Below the pieces are notes generated by a model. The model worked only from the letters and a program-made list of their open reading frames with translations. It searched no databases and had not been told where the DNA came from. A program made the position numbers and the translations under genes. From positions 1,594,619 through 1,658,618 of the forward strand of contig CM021322.1 of the NCBI GenBank assembly GCA_010645155.1: 64,000 nucleotides of DNA. The letters run 5' to 3'. Of the stretch, positions 23,237-35,900 are shown piece by piece (the stretch's first letter is position 1; each line of letters starts with the position of its first letter). The DNA is from Tigriopus japonicus. Lineage: Eukaryota; Arthropoda; Copepoda; Harpacticoida; Harpacticidae.

Positions 23237-26119
23237 GCATGATAACGCAGAATGTTACAACAAATCATCCACTCCTCTATCAACATCAAAAATCATGTGA
23301 CATTACCGATGATTCATTTTTTCTTAAATTAAAGAGGGATTCATTCTACTCTAATTGCTTTTATTGTTGTGATTTCATTTTATGTAATGACATAAATTAC
23401 AAGATTTGATTCGATAAGTCAGGAAATGATTCTTGTTCAAACCTGTCGCTTTTGAGCCACGGTCATGTTTCTTTTTCTTTCACACATACATAATTAAATG
23501 TGTTGTCCGAAATAAGGAAGTGTCTCTGATCTACGACGTATGATCGTCAAGGTGTGGACAAACAAAAATAACGAGACAAAAACTTGAGGGTGAGATCTCA
23601 CGGTGTTTCAGATGGCTTTTTAGGTTTGGATCGAAATACCCAAAGACATCTTGGCATTTTTGGACCCACAATTCAACGGGGAACAACTTTACTTTTACAT
23701 AAGTTTAGGCCCAGTAAAAAAGTTATTTACTTTAAAAAACTATTAATTGGCACATTTTTTGATGAACTATTTAACCTAAATTTAGAGACCATTTAGTAAA
23801 ATTGTTGAATTAAAGTTGAATAAAAATACATTTAGAAGCAGCTGAGTTATTTGGGTTTGAATGGTCCATTTTTTTAAATGGTCCAGGTTTGGAGCATAGT
23901 TAAGAGGGAATGAGTGGCATAAATTTTCGACAAAAAATACAAATTTTGACAACTTTGCTTTTTTGGCGTTTTCCAAAAATTACTCAGGGCCCCAGTTTAA
24001 AATAAGACGAAATTATTTCTTCATAGATCACCCACAATTAGTAGTGTTTTGACTCCTTTAAAAATAAACGAACAAACCAAAGCTTAATTGTGTGCACCCC
24101 TCTACTCTTTTTGCTAATATTTTACTCATCTCTTATGATCTTATGCCCATCAAGAGAAATGCCATATTACTAATGTTGCTTTTTAAAGCAGTTCATTTTC
24201 ACGTTGGTTTTCTTGATCACATATTCGAACGAAGAAACTTGAAACGTTTGGACTTTGAGGGTGAAGAACAACCTTCAATGCACGTGAAATAGATGAAAGG
24301 GAAAGTCGCCCTAAGGAGATATTTCCAATGCAACTAATCATTATCGCATACAGATATACCCTATATAACCTCTCCTTCAAAATCTACTCTCGTAAGAAGT
24401 GCTGTCAGCACAATAAGTAGATATACAAAAAGACGAAGGAGGCAGATTACACAAACGTTCTCTAAGGATCGGGAAAACTTTGTTTGGAAAGTCTTCGTCC
24501 TTCACCAAACGGAACACTTACTTTGCAGTCTCTTCAAATCTAAACTTGGATTGTGTTCCCTCGTAACATTTGAAATAGAACTCAGACCTTTTGCAAAAAT
24601 TTGAGCATTTTTGACCTGCGACATTTTTTTACTTTCTAGGCCGAGATAAGGTTTGTCGGATGAAACATTCAGAAGATGATGGCTCTATAACTGACAAAGG
24701 TTGGCACAGAAGCCACTTTAAACACAAACATACACCATGAAATTGTCGACAAAATTAAGGTTTCCGTTTTTATGTCCCAATTCTTCATATTCAAGAAGTG
24801 AAGAGTTTTCCAAATCAGAGGAAGGCTAGATAACCCCACTCATGATTTTACTTTTTTGTAACGATGCTCTTCTTAGTTTACCCAGTCTTCGTCTCCTTCG
24901 TCTCTACTCTCTATAGAACCACCTGGTTCACGCGTGAAATCTGGTTCTAAACATTTCTCTTTGAGTAAGAAATGCTTCCCTAGTTAGAAATGGTACTTGC
25001 CAATGTGACATCATGTTCCATTGAGACGAAAGTTGCTACTTGATGCTTCAAAAAAGTACCCTAAAAGAAGTAAAATGTCAAAAGTGCAATGAAAGAGCGG
25101 AAGGACCCTGTTTTTTCACGGAGTCGTTTGCAAGTTTTGAGCGAGCAAATTTCTGAAGGGGTAACGCGATCAGCTGAGTCTGAGAGTCCTTCCCCAACCT
25201 CAAACCTGCCCACGAAAGAACTTGGAGAAAGAGGAGAACGAAAAAGAGGAGGAGGAGAAGGAAGAAGAAGAAGAAGCCCAAGCGGCTCATGCCTGAAAAG
25301 AGAAGATACTCGAGACCGGTAACAATAATAGTCGCCGCGATTCTTGGTGTTCATGTTCTTGTTCTTCGTCTCTTCCTCTTTTCTTTTGGGCATCACTTTG
25401 ACTCGTTCCTCGGTATCGCCAAGTTCTCGTTCGTGATCCAACATCAGCTGAGCGATTTCCTTCTTGTCCCCGATTGTCGTTCCCGAAGCCGTTTGTCCCT
25501 CCCTCGTTCCCTCCCACCGATCTTCTCAGGCCTCCGATCGGATGGGATAGTGTTCAACAAACAACGGAACATCGTAGAATAACGCGTGTTCGCTTCGTCC
25601 CTCGTTGAATGGAGGGGTGGATTTTGCTGTTCACTTACCCTGCGGACGGACTCACTGAGGAAGACCCATCGTCATCGCGAATGAAGGTGTATTGAACAAA
25701 TATTTTTGAGGTTTTCTTCCTCTTTCTTTTCTCGCTGCCTTTTCTGGATGATCTGCTGCTGTTGCTCTTCGTCTTCTTTCTTGTTCTTCTACTCTGCACT
25801 CCATGCAAGCAACAACGGCAACTTTCCCAGCCACCTCTAACTCAAACTGACACTTCTTAACAGAGAGGTGAGGTACGAGCATCTCATTGATGCGAGCAAG
25901 TATCTGCTTGACCTCAGTCTCAAGAGAATTTCGCCGTAACACTTGCTCAGGAGACGATTGGGTTCAGTTCAAGCCTAGCACCCGTTCTGGCAAACGTCGG
26001 TCGATTTCCAATGAGGAGCGAAATTTGTTGAAAACTCGTTGACCTACTACGTACGTACATACGTTCCTACCTAGTGTTCCCATCAGTGTTGTGAGAACAC
26101 ATTTTCTTTCGCCCAATTC
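23237..26119. other. Intergenic spacer with repeat pieces
   Basis: The 3' flank of the DUF2891 gene is followed by a repeat fragment (23618-23960) and then AT-rich DNA. From about 25080 to 25560 it becomes purine/pyrimidine biased (GAAGAAGAAG and AGGAGGAG runs) with open frames on both strands that look low-complexity. This may be the promoter or 5' UTR of the gene that starts at 26120. A minus-strand frame at 25652-25942 has no ATG start and no recognised domain. Confidence 0.45.
23618..23960. repeat. Second copy of the LINE-3'-associated repeat
   Basis: 23618-23720 matches 6455-6570 in the same orientation (shared CAAAGACAT-TTGGCAT and ACAACTTTACTTTTA blocks). 23800-23880 resembles 7041-7110 (TTGAATAAAA...TATTTGGG-TTGAATG). 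It is a degraded dispersed repeat, probably from the same LINE family as 6442-7026. Confidence 0.5.
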
Positions 26120-29100
26120 ATGATGTCTCTGACCGGTGACATATTGACCTCGGCCACCTCAGGAAGCCCATTGGTTAGTGCTGTCACCACCTCGTCGATG
26201 GTGGGATCTTTTCTGCCCACTGTCACTTCAGGGCTGCTGATGAACGAGCCCAATCCGGTCTCGGGAGTGCTTCCATCCGGACCCGTGGTGAGTCTTCCTG
26301 TCAGTATGGCCAATTCTCATTCGAATGCGGCCTCTTTGACGAGCGGACCACTGGGTATGAGCAGTGGGCGGGGCAACGGTGGGTGTGGCTCAAATGCTTC
26401 AGGCATGTGTGATGAGAAGACCGTGGAATATTTGCGCGACCTTATTGCAGAAAAGCAAATGTTGGAAGCCACGAATAAGCACCAAGGGCTGGATGGAGGG
26501 AAAAGTATCGTCTTCAAACTTTTGGAGCAAGGTAAGACCGAAATGATTGATGGATTGATCCATGGATCGTTCGTTTCAACAACTAATTAAACTGAGCGTT
26601 TTAATGCAACGCGACACGGAGAAGCACAATAACAAAATTGAGGAAGACAAAGATGCATCCAGACCAATTCATGTACAAACCATCTTAAGCTTGGAGGCTT
26701 GAAGCATTTTTACAAACCTCCAGGTGCTTGACGTTGAGTATTTTTATCATCTAAAGAAGCTCTGAAGCAACTTCCATTGTGTTTGTAATCAATCAATAAG
26801 AGTGATTTTACGTTGCTACTCTGTGCTCAATTCTTCCATCAAAATTATTAGAGTTGTAATCAAAATACATGCATACCTCTATGTAACAACTGAAAAGTCA
26901 AAATGTGGCACCATGCTCAAGAAAAGTGATAGAAACATCAGGTCGACAAGCTCTGTCATTCCTTTCCATGTGAAAGCAATAGCATTTCGCGTCAAGTTTG
27001 ACACTATCTTTTTCCCCATTTTTGTCACCTCGTTGACCTCACAGTATCCGAATGCATCAACCGGTTCAACCAAAATAGAAATCAAACGTCGTCAGAGATC
27101 ATTACTTCGAGAACATCGCTGGTTGGCTTCGACCACAACTTGAAAAATGAGACCTCCTTTTCTGTCAGATTGGGGCAAACTACATATAGATATTTGGCCA
27201 AGATCTCACGAGGGAACGGGGAAAAATCAACCTGAGGGAGGAAAAAGGAACTGAGGAAGTTAGAAAAGAAGCCAGGAAGAAAGGAAGACCGAACTGAGAC
27301 GATGAAGTCGAACGTGGAAGAAGACTTTATTGACTGTTATTTTTTCACCAAAGCAAACAGTGAATCCTGGGAAATCATGTCGGTTAACCCCATCATATCT
27401 TAATGAATCACTGCACGCCAAGAAGACAAGTTTATGACCAAGCATCTGGGTTCAATGATTCCTTTATGGGATTCGCTCACTCACTTACTCACTTCCATAC
27501 TTATACTACTGGAGCGATCCTCCTCCTACAATATCAGAGTACTTTCAGATAGGGCTCCATGGAAGTACAAATATGGCGATCTGATTTCGCTGATCAATGA
27601 TGCTCACAATCAGTTGATCGAAACCCAATGTTTAAAGAGACATATATTATGGTTTGCTTTGTTGAAGACACCACAAAGCAAAAATGAAAGGCAATCCTCA
27701 TAAATATCAAATATTTTGTGAGAAATGGAGGCAAGGAAAACCACTTTGCTGACCAACCACCTTTTTATGGTTGGATACTACGTGTTAGACAGAGGTTTTA
27801 AATTTCATGGGACCATTAAGAGAACTTAGTGTGTTCACTGCCACACGATTATCAACTGACCTTCAAGTGAAAGTAAGTCTCATAAAATGTGTAACACAAA
27901 ACATGACGATTTAAAGCTTAACAACGATATTTTGGTAAAGAGTGGAAATCTAAGTAGGTGAGTGGGCTTTCTGTAACTTAATGGAGAAAACTCGTGGCGA
28001 GGTTTTCTCAGGAAAACTTTTCGGTAATTATGTTGTGTTTGAGAGGTTTCATTTCACCTTTTGATGGTGCTAAAGTTCTACCACACTCTTGACCTACCCT
28101 AAAATATGGGCGCTAATCAAAACCAAAAGTCAAAATTCCACTTTGAGAGCCTGGGTTTATCTTCTATGTAAAAATTGGAATTGATTTCTTTATCCTCAAA
28201 TCAAACTTATTCATGTAGTACTCCAAACAACAAATTGAGATGGTTTGAAAGCTGTTATCGAAAAAGGCACTTTCTGTTGCAAAAGTAGCAAGTTACCCTA
28301 AGTATCACTAAATGGTTCTATGTTGGACCATGCCCAAAAATGGCATTAGAATTAGATTCAGCAATCTCTTTTCCTCCTTGTCGTGCAGAGATGTTATTTG
28401 AAACATTTATTGAGCAATGTTTTCATCAATCGGAGTATTAAAAGTTATCTTTTTTTGAGAGCACTTTTGAGATAATTTAAGAAATGGAGCACTGAAGGTG
28501 TTGTGCCTGAAGCCATGGACTCCTGGGTCGATCCTGGGTCACTCCTATCCAAAGTTTTGGTGAACAATGAACACACCACCACAAACTACCAGAAGCTCAG
28601 AACTTACGTCTAACCACCACTTTTATTTGTATTTAAGTCGATATTTCACGACCCTGAGTCAGTTTATTTGGCTTGTTTCAAAATTGAAACTGTACATTTC
28701 CTTTGTGTACGTTTACTATTTCCTTTCTAAGACCTTTACATTGAATCAGCTTGAATGTGCATTGTTGCTTCGTTTCAAAAGTTGTTGTTGTTGAAGTTTT
28801 GAATTTGAATTTCAATCTCTGGCCCCAATAAGTTCGACCATCTACCTAGAGACATGGAGTAATTTCATTTTGATGCTTAGATAAATACTGGAAAACAAGA
28901 ATCCGGCTCCAACATTCCAGTCCAGTAAATCCACTTGAGCCAGTTTCATCCTTCAAGTGGAGTTTGGTATAAAGTGCCTTATCCATCCTTCAGGAAAGAC
29001 AATTCTTGGAACCTTTATATAGTTTTATTATTGCATGTGCCTCTCGACCAAGCTTATATAACGGTATACCTCTTATTTTCAAGCCCTGATAATCTGGATC

Positions 29101-29898
29101 AGCGTCGAGTAGTTCTGTTTAATATATATACAAGCCACAAGCTACTTTGGCTAAATCCTATTTTATGCATTTTCAACAGCACTTACAGTTCTTTTTTGTT
29201 CGGTTTTGTTCATTTTTATATTTCAATTCCATTTCCTATTGATCCGGTGTGTCCTTAGGTGCATGTTGTTGGAATTAGTGATGTGAAAAACACGTGAAAA
29301 CCCCGCGATGGAAACTGCTCTTTTTAGAGGGCAATTTCATGAAAATAATTGAAATAAATTGAAATAATAAATAAACCAAACAAGTTGTTGAAAAAAAAGA
29401 CAATCCCTTATTCATACCAACCAATTGTTAATTTGGGAGCAACACATTGGTAAACTCATGGTCAAAGGTCAAACATGGTTCCACCTGAGGTCCGTTGTTC
29501 TCTCAACTTTTTTGAGCATTCGCACACAAAACCCAACAAGAAGAATGGAGATTGGCAAGGGCAAACAACGCAACCATGAACCTCCGGGGGAAAAGGGGGT
29601 GATTGTTTTGGAGCTGGGGGAGCAATAATAAGTTTTTTCATCAGGCCAAAAGTTTGTGGTAATTTTCAAGACACCTGGTCCCAGCGCTCTTCGTTCCGTG
29701 CATATTCTCCATCTTTTTCTTTGGATCTCAGAGATTCGCGACAAAACGACTTTTGAGCCCACTGATTATTCTTCACCTTACCTTTAGACAGGCTAGATAT
29801 AAATTGCCTTCGGTACAAGCCTTACATTTATCCACTCATGCCGTGCCCACCCTGCAATTTGTCGCCCGTCGATAGTTAACCTTTCAACTGGAGCATTC

Positions 29899-29945
<47 letters not shown>

Positions 29946-32900
29946 TTTTGCTCAATTTTGAGGAAACATTCCCGGAATGTCCCCCTGATTTTGTCAAATC
30001 AAAAGACTTTCCCCGTTCCCCTGAGCTTTCCACCACTTAATGTTTGTTTGAACCTTACGGCGTACATAAAAGAGATCGTTAAAATTTGATACTCTGGGAG
30101 AAGTGCTTTAGAAGTATGAACTTGGAACAAGGTTCAGTCATTCTCAAAACAAGCACCTGCAAGTTGAAAGAGAGGTGGGGAGAAAAAGGTTGAAAAGGGA
30201 CTCATTTTCAGCACGTTTGAGCGAAGACATTTTTCATTTAAATTGAATGTGATAGTCTATGGATGGATTTTCAAGGAAAGGGGAATCATTTTCCAAAAAT
30301 TCTCGCCTGCCTTCAAGTTTTTAATGAAAAAAAGTTCGCTCTCTTCCTAAACGCGTTCGAATTGAATTGGTTCCAATTTTTGCGTCGGTCTGAAGACCCC
30401 AGATGGAAACTTTAGTTCGCTTGGTCGGGATAATCCAGTTGAAAGATCATGATTCCACCACCAAATTGCCCGAAAGAACGTGTTTGCACATCTTCTTTGT
30501 ATGAGTTTCAACAACACTTAGCCAAAAAATCTGGACAGCTACACAAATACATTGCGACACTCATTCCTCACATTAGGAGGTTTGATCTTCTTCAGGACTA
30601 CTGGCAACTTGTCAATGAGTTGTCCTCTCCTAATTTTCGAATTTCTAAGAATGAATTAGGCTTAATTGTCAAGACCTCTCAACAGGGCTTTAAAAATCGA
30701 AGAACTAAACCCTTTCAAGTTTCAAACTAGAAAGCTCGAAGTAAGGCTGTCGTCGACGAATGACATTCTCATGAGACTGATTCTTTTCCCCCTGATCACC
30801 TAAGGAACTTAAGATCGGAGTAAGCAGTTGCTTAGCATTGGTGTTGAGGCCTAAGCATTGGTTTTATGACGTAACAGTGGATAAGAAAGGCACTTAAAAA
30901 GTCGTGGGAGATTGTTTGGAAAATGCATTTGGAGAAATGACGACCAAATGAGCCACAACTTTGAACTTGATGCTCCCACTCACACTCTTATAAGGAAAAG
31001 GAGTGCTTTCCATAACGAATGGACTATGCTTTGATGTCTCGGAACGATTAAGGAGAATCAAATCGAATCTTCCCTTTTGTTAGAAGTAGAAAAGAAAGGA
31101 AAGCATCCATAGGCGTAAAAATGGGTTTTGACATATTTAACATTTTTGATTGATAAGGAGGAGCGTAAGATTTACAGGATATTCATTTTGATCATATTTT
31201 CAATGAAATCTGAATTTTTAAAGTTAGAACTCGTTTAGACACTGATTCGTTCATATATAAAGAAAGACATGACGTGAATTTTCTGAAATAACCAAAGACG
31301 TTGGCAGCAAATGGAAAGAATATTTAGTCCTTTTATTGTATCACTTTGCCCCAGTTTGACCTCAAATTTTAAGCGAATGGTAAGAATCCCTTGTTCTCAT
31401 CATCAACATCAAAAATGTTCTTTGTGCTAGAACCCTTAGTTATATCTCCTAACACCTGTATTTGTATCATTTTGTCTCTTCATCGAACTGCAATTACCCC
31501 TATTATTGGGTTAGCTTCTTCCGAATCTCGTCCACTTCACGGTCACCACTCAAATAGGTTTCAATCTGTTGTTGTTGCTGGTCTCCTTGATGCATTTTGC
31601 AAAGTGCATCTTTCTCATATTGCACACTAATTTACGTGGAAAGGTACACAATAAGCAGCACCATGTCCGTTGGCGAATGAAGTAACCTCCTTCTTTGGAT
31701 GTGGGGACACTGCCGGATTCTGATAATCCGGTAATTGACACTGTTCGGGTCGTTAAAATCGGTGGGTAGTTTCGTTCTCTCACAGTGGCCAAGATCATTA
31801 CATCAGCTTGATATCAAATGAAGTTTCTCTGCAGGTCCTTTTTTAGATTTTGGCAAGTCCAAGTTGCGAACCTGGTTTGATATCTAGAAGACTAGCAATT
31901 TGTTGTTGTTGCTCTTGTTGTGGCGGTTTGGATAGCTCTAACGCTGTGTTTCTTTTGGCAGACGAGAACGAGGAAGGGAGGGAGCTTTCATGGCATTACT
32001 TCTCCATAAAAGGATCAAAAGACAAATTTACAACTCCCTAGACTAGGCCAACTTGGTAGTCAAACGGTATCCACTCAAAGGAGAAATGGAAATCAAAATC
32101 ATGGATGCATCAATGCTAGCTAGACACAAGGGAAAGAAAGCGATCGCAGGTGTTGTTCAAAGGCTCAGCAGAGTCCCTCCGATTTTATTCCTCTGTTCGA
32201 CACTCTTCCAACGTCCTCAAACAAGCTCGAGTGACAGAGTCACAAATGTGAATGGCAGGTCAAGTCAATTATCCAACTTAATGGCAGACCTTATATGTAG
32301 TGAATCTCTTGGAGGTACTTCAAGTTGTCTCTTCCTCTTTGCGTCTATGGTGGATGATGGACAAATTCCGCTCGGCGAACGGATCGTTTACGACTTACCT
32401 TTTGCTGAATTCCTTCTTGGATGTTGTTTGTTGTACCTACCTTCTCGAGATACACATTACTCCCTCACTCAGTGCGTCACATTTCGAGTTGAAATGGGCG
32501 CTGAACAAGCAGCTTTTGCTTGGAAATGAATAGCATGTCCTAAAATAGGAGCAGAAAATTAGCTATCTCCATTTACGACCGGAGTGTCAAACTTGTCTGC
32601 TTTTGGTCGCCCAAGAACCCTTTGGCTCATCTCGGATTGCTTTGGCATCTCACTCTCGTCATTCATTCATTGTGTTACCAAGATCGCAGAAGGAACAAAA
32701 ATTCATCCCACTCAACTCATCTTGGATTCGTACGGCTGTTCTGTTATCGCAAGAAATCGACCCATTTGGATTGTGGGGGAGTCTCTAATCGATTTTAGAT
32801 CCAAGCGATCTAATGTGGGAGGTTCGGTTTCCAATGTAAATCGTGAAGGAAGTCTGGGTTTGATCAACGTAACACCCTGTCAATTTCGCCCGCCAAGATG

Positions 32901-35900
32901 ATGGCAACCGGCTTCCCTCTCATTTTAGCCTCGAATCTCTCTCCTTTTCTTTGGCCGTTTGTTTGAGGTATTTTTACCTGAATCGAACAGTGTTTGGCCC
33001 AAGCTTTTACGGAATGCCTTCTTTGCATAAGTCCGTGATAAAGTGCTTCTCGAGCGGGTACGGCGACTACTTGTAATAGGAACGGTCGTTGAGTCGATGC
33101 AATTTATATTAGCTTCAAGTTGGCGATCTAAATTGAACGTGTGATGATTCACGTGAGCTATTCAGTCTCTTACGCCTACCTGCTTACCTGTGCGATCCAA
33201 AGGAATGTACGTACGTTGTAAATGTATGCAATGGAGAAGAAATAACATTCATTTGACATTCCTGACCCGACCTTTGAGCACGCCTGAAGCAAAGGAGATC
33301 ATCTAATGACCTTGGACATTGATCTCCTCATGAGAGTGAAATGATCCAATTGACATAGAACGGCAGTTTTGGGATGGAATACATTAGGACGGAAGCTGGA
33401 ACAATCCAAGCTGGAGCTGAGCGCAACTTGACCTCGTAATAAAGTTTCCAGCATACAGGATAAGTTTTTTCTTGTTCAAGACGAGTGAGAGGGGTGTCAT
33501 GTGGAACACAGCAAGGCAATTTTCCAGGAATGTTATCGCATCAAAGGATGGGCCATACTTTCACCAATCAAAGAAGGTCTTGCCTCTTCATGTCTAACAG
33601 TTTACGACTAATCCATGTAGTGAAAAAGAAAAAATGCGAATTGAGATCATGACAAGCATGTATGCTCTGAGTGCTAGATTATATCGAGGTTCACATTGCA
33701 GCTCCCAGTCAAATCTGAGTTGTCTGCTCGCCCTTAAAAAGCCTTTTGAAATATTTAAACAATGCTGGTGATTTATAGAGGCATAGTTTACGTGTAAGAA
33801 GTGAGACTGCTTCGCTGCAAGTGATGTGATGAAGGGGTTACTTAATCTCTCCGCAATAATATCTTTGAATGGTGCAGAGTGAAAAGACACGAAACTCTAA
33901 TTTTTTTGGATGACACATACTATGGAAATTATGCAACTTAAAGGTATCATTTTATTGCAAAAAGACTAAATCAGCAATGAGTTATGCCAGAAAAGAGATA
34001 CGTTCAAGAAATGCATTGACCAAATGGAATTCAGAGATTGAAGATTAAGCATCCTATTTGGCGAAATCATTTTTGGCATTCTTTTTGGCTTCCAGAATGA
34101 ACCCGAGCAAATAAACGATACGATTGATGATAATGATTGTGGCTTACAAAGTTCAGTGGGTTTCGCAGTGGTGATATGGGGAGAGTGTGGGTTAACCCTT
34201 CTTCTCATGAATAACACGGAAATGGACATGGACATTTATGCACAACCACTACGTACCATGGTACTGACAGTGCTAGTGGCAATAAGGCAGTTGTGTGAAA
34301 TATGTCCTTTGTGAATGATTATTTATAACACAGAGCAAAAAGCGCGATCTTTAGAAGCTCGAGCAATGTTTGCTCCATAAATCACAAGTGCCATAATCGG
34401 CTCCCCTCTCTCTCTTTCTCTCTTTTTCCTTCTATCCTTCCGTCTTTCTCTCGCCAGTTCAATATTAACTCGCGTGAAAAACGGCGAAATAGACCGGGTT
34501 TCATTGCACCAAATTGTTCTCAGGATCTATTGTGACAAGGTCAAATGACCGGATGTCAAGTCTAAGAGTGCAATTAATAAATCCGATTCTTGTCGGCACA
34601 TTCCACGGAAACGTTCCATGATGTGTTCCAACCTTTCTCGATGTGAGTTTAATTGACTATCCGTGAGAGAAAGGAGCTCGTCGTCGCTTGCTGAAAGTAA
34701 AGAACGACGAAATACTTAACTCTCCCGAGCCAAAAAGAAAAGTAACGTGTGAGAGCAAGTTACGACGAGCTCATTCATTCTTGGAAAGATGCAATTTTAC
34801 CGCCTACGTTAGGCTACAATCCTTGAAAGGACAATTAGATTTATTGCGCTTTTCGTCAAGTTCACTTTGAAAGCACTTCTAAGTGGACAGCGTATATACG
34901 TATAATGCAGTACAGTGTCCTGAGTGAGAATATTTTTGCTTGATCCACAATTCCATTTTTGCTCTAGAAGACGCTTCTTAAGCGTGTGTGTTCTCGTGAC
35001 TCGTAGTCATTGATAGTTGGCATTCCCTCAGAAATAAACAAGTAATTGCAGAACAAACTCGGGCATCCCTTTCCTATGCCTGTTAAATCCAATCTACTAA
35101 ATTAGCTTACCCAATCGTCCGTAAAGTGCTCACTGGGCGTGGAGCCCGCTCCATTGGCTTGGATGGATCTCCTGAGTCAATTTGATGAAGGTTTACAGAT
35201 GGTAAACATGTATTTACCCCGTACAAAACCAATAGACTGCATGCTGTACAAAGTACAATACATACTAGTAAGCATGTAAGCAAGCATGGAGGTTTGGCTC
35301 AATCCCTGTCGGGAAATGCTATCAAGTCCAGTTATTCTGACCTCAGTAGGTTGGTACAACGGACGAAGATAAACGAGATCAAGTTGGAAGAAGGCAAAGA
35401 GATGGAGGTTAACGATGATAATGATGATTATGATTGAGGCTTTGAAGCTTCGGCCTTGGTTTGGCTTTTTAGCGCAATAAGACAGCAAGATTACTGTTGT
35501 GTGGGATCAAATGGAATCGAAAGCAAGGCCAAAGAAGGCGGTTAGACCAATGCATCACCTGCAAATGACAGCCAAGCGCGTTCGGTACTTGTTCATGATT
35601 TCAGACTAGCTTTTCTTTCGTAAGCTCTTTAATCAGTCATATCTGTAGCCTCTCTAATCCCATTCGAGAATTGCTAGTACCTATTGAGCACGAGCTTTCT
35701 TGCAAGCATGCCAGTTCTGATTGATTCAGAGCTTGAAGGGAAAAGGCAATCCAACCACGAGGTATTCAAATAGGCCAAATAAAGCTCGGCCTTGACCGCA
35801 GAAAAAAACTGAAGCCATTAACATGTGTCATCACACTCATTCAGAAGCTTTCAAAGCCTGCGATTTGGACTTTTCTCATCGTTCCAGTAATGCAGACCGT

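Noticed and set aside
25652..25942. Minus-strand frame with charged residues near the start of the STAR gene
   Set aside because: Needs a GTG start, overlaps low-complexity purine-rich DNA and has no family resemblance.
32053..32529. 158-codon frame in the large intron
   Set aside because: Starts with a non-ATG codon, has no recognised domain, and its composition fits chance.
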